Source: Streptomyces sp. BA2 (GTDB lineage: Bacteria; Actinomycetota; Actinomycetes; Streptomycetales; Streptomycetaceae). Taken from it: a DNA stretch of 64,000 nt. The position numbers and the translations under genes are program-made. Under the pieces are notes generated by a model. It ran no database searches, had not been told where the DNA came from, and was given only the letters and a program-made list of their open reading frames with translations. This document shows positions 1 through 9,396 of the stretch, piece by piece. Numbering within the stretch: the stretch's first letter is position 1; every line of letters starts with the position of its first letter. The stretch lies in assembly GCF_009769735.1 (NCBI RefSeq), contig NZ_WSRO01000002.1, positions 2,046,001-2,110,000 on the forward strand, given 5' to 3'.

Positions 1-938
1 GAGAACTTCTTCGAGCCGCCGCCCGTGAACTCCATGTTGACGACCCAGGCACCGCTCTGCTGGTTGATCGTCGCCTTTGCGTCGTCGACGTCCTTGCCGT
101 TCAGCTCGGCGGGGCCGAGGACGTACTTCTCCCACTGGCCGGCGTTGTTCTTGCCACAGGCGATGGTCTGCTCGGTCGGCTTGACGCCGTCGCCGACCTT
201 GCCGCGCTGCGCCTTGTCGGTGCAGTCGAGCTCGGTGAACTTCTTCTGCAGTGCCGCGGTGGCCGGGTCGGCGGTCGGGGTGGGGGTCGGCGCGCCCTTG
301 TCCTTGTCGCTGCCCTTGTCCGAGGCCTTCGGCGTCGGGGTCGCGTCGGCCTTCAGGCCGTCGGTGACGGCACGGCCCTGCGAGGACGGGGAGGCGGTCG
401 GGGTCGATGACGCCTTGTCGTCGCCCTTGTCGTCGCCCTTGTCGGTCGCCTTGTCCGGGTCCGCGGTGTCCTTGCCCTTGTCCTTGTCCTTGCCGGACGA
501 GCTGGCGGACGGGTCGGGGGTGGGCTCGCCGCTGGCCACCGTCAGGACGGGACGGAAGTAGAGCTGAGCGGTCGTACCGACCTGCTCGCGCGCCTGCTTC
601 TCGTTCGTGCCCTTGGGGATGTTGACGATGATGTTGTCTTCGCCCTGGGTCTGCACCTCGGCCTCGGACACACCCAGACCATTGACGCGGTTGTTGATGA
701 TGCTGACCGCGGTGTTCATGTTGGTCGGGTTGATCGCGCTCTTCTTCTGGCCCGGCTCGTCCTTCGCCTGGAGCGTGATGCTCGTGCCGCCGGCGAGGTC
801 GATGCCGAGGCGGGGCGTGGTGTTCCCGGAGAGGAACATTCCGCCGGTGAGCGCCACGAGGGCGATCAGGATGAAGACCAAAGAGCGTCCCGGCTTGCCC
901 GGGGCGCTCTGCCTTCGGCCCTTCTTAGGTGCTGCCAC
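1..938 (-). CDS. secD: Protein translocase subunit SecD (3' end outside window)
   Basis: SecD pairs with SecF and uses the proton gradient to help SecYEG export proteins. The GTG start lies just after a GGGAG...GAGAAGG stretch and encodes MAAPKKGRR. A membrane segment follows at about residues 19-37, then the family hallmark GIDLAGGTSI and an NNRVNGLGVSEAEV block typical of the first periplasmic domain. Roughly residues 140-210 form a Lys/Asp/Ser/Thr/Pro-rich insertion (KDKGKDTADPDK-type), which actinobacterial SecD proteins often carry. About 312 codons are present; the C-terminal membrane half runs off the left edge. yajC lies directly upstream on the same strand, the usual yajC-secD-secF order. 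Confidence 0.95.
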   Translation of the reverse strand, partial: MAAPKKGRRQSAPGKPGRSLVFILIALVALTGGMFLSGNTTPRLGIDLAGGTSITLQAKDEPGQKKSAINPTNMNTAVSIINNRVNGLGVSEAEVQTQGEDNIIVNIPKGTNEKQAREQVGTTAQLYFRPVLTVASGEPTPDPSASSSGKDKDKGKDTADPDKATDKGDDKGDDKASSTPTASPSSQGRAVTDGLKADATPTPKASDKGSDKDKGAPTPTPTADPATAALQKKFTELDCTDKAQRGKVGDGVKPTEQTIACGKNNAGQWEKYVLGPAELNGKDVDDAKATINQQSGAWVVNMEFTGGGSKKF

Positions 939-1108
939 CTTCTCGTTCTCCCTGTCCAACCGCCCCGGCGTCCGGTGCACTGCCGCTCACTGAGCGGGGA
1001 GTTCCCAGGTCGGGCGGCCATGAAATGGTGTCGAGACCCGTCACGAAACCCACGCACTGCGGGGACCGTGGCAGCGCGAGCGGCGCGCCCCACGGGCCCC
1101 GGTGGTGG

Positions 1109-1579
1109 CTACTTCGCGTCGGACTCGCCGTCGGTCTTCTTCGGCTCGGCGTCGTCGGCCTTGGGGGCGCTGTCCGCGTCCTTCTTGCCGAGGTCGATGG
1201 GCGAGTCGTCGGAAGCGTCGGCGGCGGGCTCGTCGGTCTCGGTGAGGGAGGAGGCGTCGTCCGGGACGACGGGGCTGTCCGACTTCAGGTCGGCACTCTG
1301 GCCGTGGACGATGCGGTTGTACTCGTCGTCCTCAAGGACGGCGCCCACGGAGTTCTTCGCGTAGAACGCGTGCACACCAGGAGCCACCTCAAGGAGGACG
1401 GCGTCGTCGTGAACCTCCTTGACGGTGGCGTACATGCCCCCGATCGTGCGGATGCCGGTGCCGGGCTGCATCTCATTGCGCATCTGCGCGGCCGCCTGCT
1501 GCTTCTTCTTGGCGGAGCGCGTCATCAGGAACATGGCCCCGATGAGCACGATGAAGGGGAGGAGGGTCACGATATTCAC
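1109..1579 (-). CDS. yajC: Preprotein translocase subunit YajC
   Basis: Small Sec accessory membrane protein of 156 residues. A single N-terminal membrane helix (about residues 3-19, LLPFIVLIGAMFLM) is followed by a basic patch (RSAKKKQQ) and the YajC domain with MRNEMQPGTGIRTIGGMYA. The C-terminal third is Asp/Ser/Pro-rich and probably disordered. I chose the GTG at 1579 because AAGGAAA sits upstream and the membrane helix then begins at once, as in the family. A longer in-frame ATG at 1660 is possible but adds an unconserved arginine-rich stretch. The gene precedes secD on the same strand. Confidence 0.9.
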   Translation of the reverse strand: MNIVTLLPFIVLIGAMFLMTRSAKKKQQAAAQMRNEMQPGTGIRTIGGMYATVKEVHDDAVLLEVAPGVHAFYAKNSVGAVLEDDEYNRIVHGQSADLKSDSPVVPDDASSLTETDEPAADASDDSPIDLGKKDADSAPKADDAEPKKTDGESDAK

Positions 1580-1743
1580 GGGACGGAGTTTCCTTCGCAT
1601 GACCGCGCAGATAAGCGGCCTGATGGACGGGGGTGGGCACGCCGCCCACAAGGGCGGCATCGGCGGAGTCTAAGCGAGTCCGCACCTAACGAACAACGCT
1701 CAGCATGGCACCGCAGTTCCTGACCGTGCGAGTACGCGCGCCG

Positions 1744-2817
1744 TCACGCCCCGAACAGGTCCCCTTGTCCGATTCCGCCCGCCTGCCGCGGCGGAACAAG
1801 GCCGAGATGCGCCCATGCGGCAGGCGTCCCGACCCGGCCTCGGGGGGTCCGCGCGAGCAGTCCCTCCCGTACCAGGAAGGGCTCGGCGACCTCCTCGACC
1901 GTCTCGCGCTCCTCCCCCACAGCGACGGCGAGCGTCGAGAGGCCGACGGGTCCGCCGCCGAAGAGCTTGAGCAGGGCTTCGAGGACCGCGCGGTCGAGGC
2001 GGTCGAGGCCTCGGTCGTCCACCTCGTAGACCTTGAGGGCGGCGCCCGCGATGTCCTTGTTGATCGCGCCGTCGACCTTGACCTGGGCGTAGTCCCGCAC
2101 GCGGCGCAGCAGCCGGTTGGCGATACGGGGCGTGCCGCGCGAGCGCCCGGCGATCTCGGCGGCGCCCGCCGGGTCGATCTCCACGTCCAGGAGCTGCGCT
2201 GAGCGGTGGATCACGCGCTCCAGCTCGGCGGGTTCGTAGAACTCCATGTGCGCGGTGAAGCCGAAGCGGTCGCGCAGTGGCGGTGGCAGCAGGCCCGCCC
2301 TGGTGGTGGCGCCGACCAGGGTGAAGGGCGGCAGCTCCAGCGGGATGGCGGTGGCGCCGGGCCCCTTGCCGACGATGACGTCGACGCGGAAGTCCTCCAT
2401 GGCCATGTACAGCATCTCTTCGGCGGGCCGGGACATGCGGTGGATCTCGTCGAGGAAGAGCACCTCTCCCTCCTGGAGGGAGGAGAGGATCGCGGCGAGG
2501 TCGCCCGCATGCTGGATGGCGGGGCCGCTGGTGATGCGGATCGGGGCGCCCATCTCGGCCGCGATGATCATCGAGAGCGTGGTCTTGCCGAGGCCGGGGG
2601 CTCCGGAGAGCAGCACGTGGTCGGCGGTGGCGCCGCGTGCGCGGGCCGCGCGCAGGACGAGATCGAGCTGCTCGCGGACCTTCTCCTGGCCGATGAACTC
2701 ACCCAGGTCCTTGGGGCGGAGCGCGGCTTCGACCGCCTGGTCCTCGCCGTCGGCGGACGCACCGACGAGCCGCTCGGCCGCGCCGGCAGCTTCGTCGGTC
2801 GTGTCGTCCCAGTTCAT
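1744..2817 (-). CDS. ruvB: Holliday junction ATP-dependent DNA helicase RuvB
   Basis: Hexameric AAA+ motor that drives branch migration of Holliday junctions with RuvA. The 357-residue protein has Walker [10 protein letters not shown] (72-80), Walker B FLDEIH (121-126), the GATTRAG sensor region and the C-terminal winged helix ([14 protein letters not shown]). An N-terminal extension of about 30 acidic residues precedes the usual [14 protein letters not shown] start. Last gene of the ruvC-ruvA-ruvB set on the minus strand, 57 bases after ruvA. All key nucleotide-binding residues appear intact. Confidence 0.97.
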   Translation of the reverse strand: MNWDDTTDEAAGAAERLVGASADGEDQAVEAALRPKDLGEFIGQEKVREQLDLVLRAARARGATADHVLLSGAPGLGKTTLSMIIAAEMGAPIRITSGPAIQHAGDLAAILSSLQEGEVLFLDEIHRMSRPAEEMLYMAMEDFRVDVIVGKGPGATAIPLELPPFTLVGATTRAGLLPPPLRDRFGFTAHMEFYEPAELERVIHRSAQLLDVEIDPAGAAEIAGRSRGTPRIANRLLRRVRDYAQVKVDGAINKDIAGAALKVYEVDDRGLDRLDRAVLEALLKLFGGGPVGLSTLAVAVGEERETVEEVAEPFLVREGLLARTPRGRVGTPAAWAHLGLVPPRQAGGIGQGDLFGA

Positions 2818-2874
2818 GCGGTGTGCCTCGCGATGCGGTTCAGGGGGTGGCCGGATGGTGCGGTTGCCGTGGAG

Positions 2875-3483
2875 CTAGCGGGTGCGGTTCAACGTCTGCA
2901 GGGCGGCCTTGAGGAGCTGGCCCACCTGCGGCTTCTCGGACGCCTCGGCCTGCGGGGTGACGGCGGCGACGGCCTCGTCGGCCTCCCGCGTCGCGTACCC
3001 CAGGCCGATCAGTGCCGCGTGCAGCTGGTCGCTCCAGCCGGAGGTGACAGGGGTACCGATCGCGGGGCCGCCCGTGCCGATGGGCTCGCCGAGGCGGTCC
3101 TTGTACTCCAGGAGGAGCTTCTGGGCGCCCTTCTTGCCGATGCCCGGGACCGCGGTGAGCGCCTTCTCGTCGCCGGTGGCGACCGCGCGGCGCAGGGCGT
3201 CCGGACTGTGCACGGCGAGCATGGCCTGCGCGAGGCGCGGTCCGACGCCGCTCGCGGTCTGCAGGAGCTCGAAGGTCTGGCGCTCGTCGTCGTCCGCGAA
3301 GCCGTACAGGGTCAGGGAGTCCTCGCGGACGACCAGGGAGGTGGCGAGCTTGGTCTGCTGGCCGATCCGCAGGGTGGAGAGCGTGTTCGGCGTGCACTGG
3401 ATGGCCATGCCGATACCGCCGACCTCGACCACCGCGGCATCGGGGGCGAGGGCGGCGACGGGGCCGCTGACGAAGGCGATCAT
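2875..3483 (-). CDS. ruvA: Holliday junction DNA helicase subunit RuvA
   Basis: Junction-binding partner of RuvB. The 202-residue protein starts [12 protein letters not shown], has the OB-fold domain with GGIGMAIQ, paired helix-hairpin-helix motifs ([10 protein letters not shown] and [14 protein letters not shown]) and the C-terminal RuvB-binding three-helix domain ending TLNRTR. The ATG start overlaps the ruvC stop by four bases (ATGA), so translation is probably coupled. The frame stays open far upstream, but those residues are arginine/proline-rich shadow sequence. Confidence 0.96.
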   Translation of the reverse strand: MIAFVSGPVAALAPDAAVVEVGGIGMAIQCTPNTLSTLRIGQQTKLATSLVVREDSLTLYGFADDDERQTFELLQTASGVGPRLAQAMLAVHSPDALRRAVATGDEKALTAVPGIGKKGAQKLLLEYKDRLGEPIGTGGPAIGTPVTSGWSDQLHAALIGLGYATREADEAVAAVTPQAEASEKPQVGQLLKAALQTLNRTR

Positions 3484-4073
3484 GCGGTACGGCCTTTCTG
3501 TGCTGCCCGGGCTGTTCGGGCCGGCGGGGTCTTCGATGCGTGCAGGGCTACGGCCTGCTGGAGACGGTTCTGGGCCACGGCCTGCTGGAGGCGGTTCTGC
3601 GCGGGGGCGCGCCAGATGTGACAGATGGCGAGGGCGAGCGCGTCCGCGGCGTCGGCGGGCTTGGGTGGTGCGTCGAGCCGCAGGAGGCGGGTGACCATCG
3701 CCCCGACCTGCGCCTTGTCCGCGCGGCCGTTGCCGGTGACGGCGGCCTTGACCTCGCTGGGCGTGTGCAGGGCGACGGGGATGCCGCGGCGGGACGCGCA
3801 GAGCATGGCCACGGCGCTGGCCTGGGCGGTGCCCATCACCGTACGGACGTTGTGCTGGCTGAACACCCGCTCCACGGCGAGGACTTCGGGGTCGTGCTCG
3901 TCGAGCCACTGCTCGATGCCCTGCTCGATGGCGACCAGGCGGTGGCCGAGCTCGGCGTCGGCGTGCGTACGGACGACGCCGACCGCGCGCATCGTCAGCG
4001 GGCGTCCCGCGACTCCGTCGACGACCCCCACACCGCACCGGGTCAGTCCGGGGTCCACCCCCAGTACGCGCAT
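3480..4073 (-). CDS. ruvC: Crossover junction endodeoxyribonuclease RuvC
   Basis: Resolves Holliday junctions by paired nicks. The 197-residue protein begins [14 protein letters not shown]. Acidic active-site residues are visible at D7, E68 (in LAVERVF), D141 and D144 (in [12 protein letters not shown]). The tail after about residue 157 is an extension with a direct nine-residue repeat, AQNRLQQAV at 158-166 and again at 167-175, encoded by a 27-base tandem duplication. The rest of the tail is basic. First gene of ruvCAB. Confidence 0.96.
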   Translation of the reverse strand: MRVLGVDPGLTRCGVGVVDGVAGRPLTMRAVGVVRTHADAELGHRLVAIEQGIEQWLDEHDPEVLAVERVFSQHNVRTVMGTAQASAVAMLCASRRGIPVALHTPSEVKAAVTGNGRADKAQVGAMVTRLLRLDAPPKPADAADALALAICHIWRAPAQNRLQQAVAQNRLQQAVALHASKTPPARTARAAQKGRTA

Positions 4074-4143
4074 GCGCCCCTCCCCTTGCCGCGGCGACGA
4101 TCTTTGACTTCACGCCAGGCTATCCGCTGCCACCGACAACAGC

Positions 4144-4179
4144 GGCGGGCCGGTGGACGTGTGTCCCACCCGGCCCGCC
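4144..4179 (-). terminator. Hairpin terminator after the yebC-like gene
   Basis: GGCGGGCCGGTGG pairs with CCACCCGGCCCGCC (one bulged C) around a nine-base loop. It sits between the yebC-family stop at 4204 and the ruvC start at 4073, so it likely separates the pdxS-pdxT-yebC unit from ruvCAB. Confidence 0.7.
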
Positions 4180-4203
4180 GAAACCGCTCAGCTCGCGGCA
4201 GCG

Positions 4204-4956
4204 CTACGCGTCGACCTTCTCCATGACCTCGTCGCTCACATCGAAGTTGGCGAAGACGTTCTGCACGTCGTCGCTGTCCTCCAGCGCGTCGATCAGCTTG
4301 AAGATCTTCCGCGCGCCGTCCTCGTCCAGCTCGACCTGCATGGTCGGGACGAAGTTGGCGTCGGCCGAGTCGTACTCGATGCCGGCGTCCTGGAGCGCGG
4401 TGCGGACCGCGACCATGTCGGTGGCCTCGGAGAGGACCTCGAAGGACTCGCCGAGGTCGTTGACCTCTTCGGCGCCCGCGTCCAGGACCGCGCCAAGGAC
4501 GTCGTCCTCGGACAGCTCACCCTTGGGGACGATGACGACGCCCTTGCGGTTGAAGAGGTACGAGACGGAGCCCGGGTCGGCCATGGAGCCGCCGTTGCGG
4601 GTCATCGCGACGCGTACGTCAGAAGCCGCGCGGTTGCGGTTGTCGGTGAGGCACTCGATGAGCACCGCGACGCCGTTCGGGCCGTAGCCCTCGTACATGA
4701 TCGTCTCGTAGTCGGCGCCACCGGCTTCGAGACCGGCGCCGCGCTTGACCGCGGAGTCGATGTTCTTGTTCGGGACCGAGCTCTTCTTGGCCTTCTGGAT
4801 GGCGTCGAAGAGCGTCGGGTTACCGGACACGTCGGCGCCGCCCGTGCGGGCCGCGACCTCGATGTTCTTGATCATCTTCGCGAAGAGCTTGCCGCGCTTG
4901 GCGTCAATCACGGCCTTCTTGTGCTTCGTCGTAGCCCATTTAGAGTGGCCGGACAT
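4204..4956 (-). CDS. YebC/PmpR/TACO1-family regulatory protein
   Basis: 250-residue YebC family protein with the invariant start [23 protein letters not shown]. The family motif region runs [23 protein letters not shown] near the middle, and the C-terminus is acidic. Family members have been described as DNA-binding regulators (PmpR) and as ribosome-associated translation factors; in many bacteria the gene sits beside ruvC, as here. Which role applies cannot be told from sequence. Same strand and 48 bases downstream of pdxT. Confidence 0.92.
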   Translation of the reverse strand: MSGHSKWATTKHKKAVIDAKRGKLFAKMIKNIEVAARTGGADVSGNPTLFDAIQKAKKSSVPNKNIDSAVKRGAGLEAGGADYETIMYEGYGPNGVAVLIECLTDNRNRAASDVRVAMTRNGGSMADPGSVSYLFNRKGVVIVPKGELSEDDVLGAVLDAGAEEVNDLGESFEVLSEATDMVAVRTALQDAGIEYDSADANFVPTMQVELDEDGARKIFKLIDALEDSDDVQNVFANFDVSDEVMEKVDA

Positions 4957-5004
4957 CTGCCTGTCTCCTTCGCGTTACCCAACTGTACGAACGCAGAGAT
5001 CCTA

Positions 5005-5610
5005 CTAGGATCCCGCCGCCGCGTGCCCCCGCACCATCCCGACGAACAGCTCGTGCACGCGATGGTCGCCCGTCAGCTCGGGGTGGAACGACGTGGCGAG
5101 CGCGTTGCCCTGACGCACGGCGACGATGTGCCCCTCGTGCTCGGCGAGCACCTCGACGCGCGCGCCGACCGACTCGACCCAGGGGGCGCGGATGAAGACA
5201 CCCTCCACGGGGTCGCCGTCGATGCCTGCGATGTCGACGGCCGCCTCGAAGGACTCGTTCTGCCGCCCGAAGGCGTTACGGCGCACGATCATGTCGATGC
5301 CGCCGAAGGTCTCCTGCTCCGAGCGCGGATCCAGGATCTTGTCGGCCAGCATGATCATGCCCGCGCAGGTGCCGTAGACCGGCATACCGGCGCGCACGCG
5401 CGCGCGAAGGGGCTCCAACAGGCCGAACAGGGCGGCCAGTTTGGAGATGGTCGTGGACTCACCGCCTGGGATGACCAGGCCGTCCACGTCGGCCAGCTCT
5501 TCGGGGCGCCTGACCGGCCTGGCCACGGCGTCCGCCGAGGCCAGGGCGATCAAGTGCTCCCGTACGTCGCCCTGGAGAGCCAGGACGCCGACTACAGGGG
5601 TGTCAGTCAT
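5005..5610 (-). CDS. pdxT: Pyridoxal 5'-phosphate synthase glutaminase subunit PdxT
   Basis: Class I glutaminase that feeds ammonia to PdxS. 201 residues. Visible motifs are the oxyanion-strand sequence LVIPGGEST (about 45-53), the nucleophile Cys82 in YGTCAGMI, and [15 protein letters not shown] near the C-terminus carrying the His/Glu of the triad. It follows pdxS by 12 bases on the same strand, so the two subunits are almost certainly co-expressed. Confidence 0.96.
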   Translation of the reverse strand: MTDTPVVGVLALQGDVREHLIALASADAVARPVRRPEELADVDGLVIPGGESTTISKLAALFGLLEPLRARVRAGMPVYGTCAGMIMLADKILDPRSEQETFGGIDMIVRRNAFGRQNESFEAAVDIAGIDGDPVEGVFIRAPWVESVGARVEVLAEHEGHIVAVRQGNALATSFHPELTGDHRVHELFVGMVRGHAAAGS

Positions 5611-5622
5611 CTACGTAGTGCC

Positions 5623-6537
5623 TTACCAGCCACGGTTCGCGTAGCGCTCGGCCTCGGGGAGGGTGTCGCAGTTGATGCCGACCATGGCCTCACCGAGGTT
5701 GCGGGACGCGTCCGCGATGATCTTGGGGTCGTCGTAGAAGGTGGTGGCCTTCACGATGGCGGCGGCGCGCGCGGCCGGGTCGCCCGACTTGAAGATGCCG
5801 GAGCCGACGAAGACGCCCTCGGCACCGAGCTGACGCATCAGGGCGGCGTCGGCGGGGGTGGCGACGCCACCGGCCGAGAAGAGGACCACCGGCAGCTTGC
5901 CCAGCTCGGAGACCTCCTTGACCAGCTCGTACGGGGCGCGGAGGTCCTTGGCGGCGGCGTACAGCTCGTTGTTGTCGAAGCCGCGCAGCTTGGCGATCTC
6001 GTTCTTGATCTGGCGCAGGTGGCGCACGGCCTCGACGACGTTGCCGGTGCCGGCCTCGCCCTTGGAGCGGATCATGGCCGCGCCCTCGGCGATGCGGCGC
6101 AGGGCCTCGCCCAGGTTGGTGGCGCCACACACGAACGGGGTCGTGAAGGCGAACTTGTCGCTGTGGTTGACCTCGTCGGCCGGGGTCAGGACCTCGGACT
6201 CGTCGATGTAGTCGACGCCGAGGGACTGCAGGACCTGGGCCTCGACGAAGTGGCCGATGCGGGACTTGGCCATGACCGGGATGGAGACGGCCTCGATGAT
6301 CTCTTCGATCATGTTCGGGTCGGACATCCGGGCGACGCCGCCGTCCTTGCGGATGTCGGCGGGGACCCGCTCCAGCGCCATGACGGCGACCGCGCCCGCG
6401 TCCTCGGCTATCTTCGCCTGCTCGGCGTTGACGACGTCCATGATGACGCCGCCCTTCAGCTGCTCGGCCATGCCGCGCTTGACGCGCGCGGTGCCGGTCT
6501 CGGGCGACTGGTTGCTGCTGGGGAGAGTGCTGGACAC
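5623..6537 (-). CDS. pdxS: Pyridoxal 5'-phosphate synthase lyase subunit PdxS
   Basis: Makes PLP from ribose 5-phosphate, glyceraldehyde 3-phosphate and glutamine-derived ammonia. 304 residues from the GTG at 6537 ([10 protein letters not shown]), the start expected for actinobacterial PdxS; an in-frame ATG at 6609 would add unconserved sequence. Motifs include [36 protein letters not shown] with a catalytic lysine, and [15 protein letters not shown]. pdxT is directly downstream. Confidence 0.96.
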   Translation of the reverse strand: MSSTLPSSNQSPETGTARVKRGMAEQLKGGVIMDVVNAEQAKIAEDAGAVAVMALERVPADIRKDGGVARMSDPNMIEEIIEAVSIPVMAKSRIGHFVEAQVLQSLGVDYIDESEVLTPADEVNHSDKFAFTTPFVCGATNLGEALRRIAEGAAMIRSKGEAGTGNVVEAVRHLRQIKNEIAKLRGFDNNELYAAAKDLRAPYELVKEVSELGKLPVVLFSAGGVATPADAALMRQLGAEGVFVGSGIFKSGDPAARAAAIVKATTFYDDPKIIADASRNLGEAMVGINCDTLPEAERYANRGW

Positions 6538-6682
6538 GGAGTTGACCTCGCTCGCTGAAGACGGGTTCCTGCGACTACGAGGAAACTCCCGGCCACCAGT
6601 CCACAGCAAGGGCCAATAGATGACCGGTGGCTCATTTTTCCCGGACGCCCCTGGTCAGCGACATGCCCGTTGGCCCGTCCCG

Positions 6683-7237
6683 TCAGGGGTTCTGCGTCGT
6701 CGCGCGGTCGGCCAGGGCGACCGGCGGCTCGTCGTCCATCTCGAAGGCCATGGGGAACGGCGCGTGCCCCGCGAGGCGGAACCAGCGGACCTTGCGGTGC
6801 CTGCGCAGGGCGCGGGCCGCGCGTACGGCGTCGTTGTGGAAGCGCCGGGCCATCGGCACCCGGCGCACGGACGCGGCCAGCTCGGTCGCCGCCTCGTCGC
6901 CGCCGGGAGCCTCGCGCACCGCCTCGACCTGCTGCACCTCACCGAAGATCGCACGCAACGCCTGGCTGAGCTCGCTCTCGGCAACCTCCCGGTGCTCCTC
7001 CTCGGCCTGCCGGGCCGCGTGCGCCGCTTCGTAGAGCACGATGGAGGCGGCCGGGTCGAGCACCCCCGAGGTGGCCAGCTCCTGGGCGACCGATGCGCGG
7101 CGCAGCAGCTGGGCGTCGAGGGCGGCGCGGGCCGCGTCGATGCGGGCGTGCAGCCGGTCGAGCCGGCCCGCGGTCCAGCTCAGGTAGAGGCCGATCGCGA
7201 AGAGGGCTACCGCGATCCAGATCAGTGTCGAGGTCAC
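6683..7237 (-). CDS. LemA-like small membrane protein, function unknown
   Basis: 184 residues. One N-terminal membrane helix (about residues 4-22) is followed by a long helical region containing RLDRLHARIDAARAALDAQLLRR, which resembles the LemA family signature (Arg...Ala...Asp...Gln Leu Arg Arg). The C-terminal part has a VRRVPMARRFHNDAVRAAR stretch and ends in an acidic tail. It follows pimA by 63 bases on the same strand, so it may belong to the inositol-mannoside operon, but nothing in it shows an enzymatic role. Confidence 0.75.
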   Translation of the reverse strand: MTSTLIWIAVALFAIGLYLSWTAGRLDRLHARIDAARAALDAQLLRRASVAQELATSGVLDPAASIVLYEAAHAARQAEEEHREVAESELSQALRAIFGEVQQVEAVREAPGGDEAATELAASVRRVPMARRFHNDAVRAARALRRHRKVRWFRLAGHAPFPMAFEMDDEPPVALADRATTQNP

Positions 7238-7300
7238 CGGCCCGAGGCTAGTCGAGCCGGCCTGTCAGCATGACCGCCGGGCTCCCCGGACCGGCCGCGG

Positions 7301-8461
7301 TCAGTCCCGCGCCAGTCCGAACCGCGCCCGCAGGCCCGTGCGTTCATCGGCGGCCACCGCCGCCGCCCCGTCCGCCACCGTCTCGTACACCGAGAGGATG
7401 TCGGCGCCCACCGTCGACCAGTCGAAGCGGCGCACGTGCTTGCTGCCGCGCTCGCGCAGCTCATCGCGGCGCTCGGGGTCGCCGAGGAGCCGCAGGGCCC
7501 CCGCGGCCAGCGAGTCCGCGTCCTCGTTGGTGAACAGGTCGCCCGCGGCGCCATGGTCGAGGACCTGCGCGAAGGCGTCCAGATCGCTGGCGAGTACGGG
7601 TGCGCCCGCCGACAGCGCCTCGACCAGGATGATCCCGAAGCTCTCGCCCCCGGTGTTGGGAGCGACGTACACGTCGACACTGCGCAGCAGCCGCGCCTTG
7701 TCCTCGTCGCTGACCATGCCGAGGAACTCCACGCGCTCCCGCATCTCGACGGGCAGCGAGGAGACGGCCTCGTGCTCGTCGCCGCGGCCCGCGACGAGCA
7801 GCCGGGTGTCCGGCCGCTCGGCGAGGATCTTCGGCAGCGCCTTCATCAGCACCGGAAGGCCCTTGCGCGGCTCGTCGATGCGGCCGATGAAGCCGATCGT
7901 CCCTCCCTGCCACTCGGCCTTCGGCTCGACCTTGGCGAAGAAGTCGACGTCCACGCCGTTCGGGATGACGACCGCGTCACCGCCCAGGTGCTCGACGAGC
8001 GTGCGGCGCGCGTACTCGCTCACCGCGATGCGCGCGCTGATCTTCTCCAGGGCGGGCTGGAGGATCGGATAGGCCGCGATCATCGCCCGCGAGCGCGGGT
8101 TGGACGTGTGGAACGTCGCGACGATGGGGCCCTGCGCCGCCCAGCATGTGAGCAGGCCAAGGGACGGCGAGGTCGGCTCGTGGATGTGGATGACGTCGAA
8201 CGTCCCGTCGTGCAGCCAGCGCCGCACCCTCGCGGCTGACAGGAACCCGAAGTTGAGCCGGGCCACCGAGCCGTTGTACGGCACGGGGACGGCGCGGCCC
8301 GCCGATACGACGTACGGCGGAAGGGGGGTCTCGTCGTCCGCGGGCGCCAGGACGGACACTTCGTGCCCGAGGCGGATCAGGTGCTCCGCGAGGTCGCGGA
8401 TATGGAACTGGACGCCGCCCGGCACGTCCCACGAGTAGGGGCAGACGATGCCGATCCTCAC
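7301..8461 (-). CDS. pimA: Phosphatidylinositol alpha-mannosyltransferase PimA
   Basis: GT4-family glycosyltransferase that transfers mannose from GDP-mannose to phosphatidylinositol on the inner face of the membrane. 386 residues starting MRIGIVCPYSWDVPGGVQ, the glycine-rich acceptor loop of PimA. HIHEPTSPSLG, VATFHTSNPRS, GFIGRIDEPRKGLPVL and the GESFGIILVEALSAG nucleotide-sugar motif (E-x7-E type) are all present. It overlaps the upstream acyltransferase by four bases. The order pgsA, acyltransferase, pimA is the classic actinobacterial cluster, which supports the specific assignment. Confidence 0.92.
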   Translation of the reverse strand: MRIGIVCPYSWDVPGGVQFHIRDLAEHLIRLGHEVSVLAPADDETPLPPYVVSAGRAVPVPYNGSVARLNFGFLSAARVRRWLHDGTFDVIHIHEPTSPSLGLLTCWAAQGPIVATFHTSNPRSRAMIAAYPILQPALEKISARIAVSEYARRTLVEHLGGDAVVIPNGVDVDFFAKVEPKAEWQGGTIGFIGRIDEPRKGLPVLMKALPKILAERPDTRLLVAGRGDEHEAVSSLPVEMRERVEFLGMVSDEDKARLLRSVDVYVAPNTGGESFGIILVEALSAGAPVLASDLDAFAQVLDHGAAGDLFTNEDADSLAAGALRLLGDPERRDELRERGSKHVRRFDWSTVGADILSVYETVADGAAAVAADERTGLRARFGLARD

Positions 8462-9396
8462 GGCGCGGTCCCCTCGGCGAGGCGCCCGGAACCGTCGGCG
8501 GGCCCCTTCGCGGGGTCGAGATCAGCGAGCCACAAGCGCTGCAGCATGTGCCAGTCCTCCGGATGGTCGGCGATACCCGTGGCGAAGGCGTCTGCCAGGG
8601 CCTGCGTCATGACAGACGTCTTCTCCGTACGTGTACCTGTCTCGGGGACATCGATGGGGGCGTGAACACGCCCCTTCATGACGGGCGTCTCGTCATACCA
8701 GAGGGTGACGGGCAGCAGGAGCGCCCCCGTCTGCTGCGCGAGGATCGCGGGCCCCGCGGGCATCCGCGCGGTGTCCCCGAAGAACTTGACCTCGACGCCG
8801 GACGCCGAGAGGTCCCGGTCCGCGACGAGGCAGACCAGGCCGCCCGCGCGCAGCCGGCGCGCCAGGGTGCCGAAGGCGGAGCCGCCCTCGTGCGGCAGGA
8901 CCTCCATGCCCAGGCCCTCGCGGTAGGCGACGAAACGGTCGTACAGGGTCTCGGGCTTGAGCCGCTCGGCGACCGTCGTGAACGGCGTGTCCAGCTTCGT
9001 GGTGACCCACGCGCCCGCCAGGTCCCAGTTGCCCAGGTGCGGAAGGGCCAGAATGACGCCCTTGCCGGAGGCGAGACCGTCCGTCAGGTAGTGGAGGTCC
9101 TTGATGCCGACGCCTGCCTCGATGCGCTCCCGACTCCAGGACGGCAGCCGGAACGACTCCATCCAGTAGCGCAGGTACGAGCGCATGCCCGCCTTCGACA
9201 GCTCGCGCAGGCGCTCCGGGCTCGCGTCGGGCACCACGCGCGCGTAGTTGGCCTCAAGACGCAGGACGCCCTTGCCGCGCCGCTTCCATACGGCGTCGGC
9301 GATGGTCCGGCCGAGGCGCACCGCCACCGGCTCGGGGAGCTTCTTGACCGAGCTCCAGGCGGCTCCGTAGAGCGCGTCGGTCAGCCGTTCCTTCAC
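8458..9396 (-). CDS. Phosphatidylinositol mannoside acyltransferase (PatA-like)
   Basis: 312-residue member of the lipid A lauroyl-acyltransferase (HtrB) superfamily. In actinobacteria with this gene order it acylates the mannose of PIM. The HxxxxD catalytic motif is in LPHLGNWDLAG, and a second conserved block is CLVADRDLSASGVEVKFFG, matching the family's [LV]xDxx...VxFFG. It overlaps both neighbours by four bases (pgsA upstream, pimA downstream), implying coupled translation. Not secreted: no signal peptide is visible, consistent with cytoplasmic-face action. Confidence 0.88.
   Translation of the reverse strand: MKERLTDALYGAAWSSVKKLPEPVAVRLGRTIADAVWKRRGKGVLRLEANYARVVPDASPERLRELSKAGMRSYLRYWMESFRLPSWSRERIEAGVGIKDLHYLTDGLASGKGVILALPHLGNWDLAGAWVTTKLDTPFTTVAERLKPETLYDRFVAYREGLGMEVLPHEGGSAFGTLARRLRAGGLVCLVADRDLSASGVEVKFFGDTARMPAGPAILAQQTGALLLPVTLWYDETPVMKGRVHAPIDVPETGTRTEKTSVMTQALADAFATGIADHPEDWHMLQRLWLADLDPAKGPADGSGRLAEGTAP

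Noticed and set aside
4153..6558. 801-codon open frame on the plus strand across yebC, pdxT and pdxS
   Set aside because: It lies opposite three well-identified genes and its product is Asp/Val/Leu/Gly-biased, as expected from the complementary frame in high-GC DNA.
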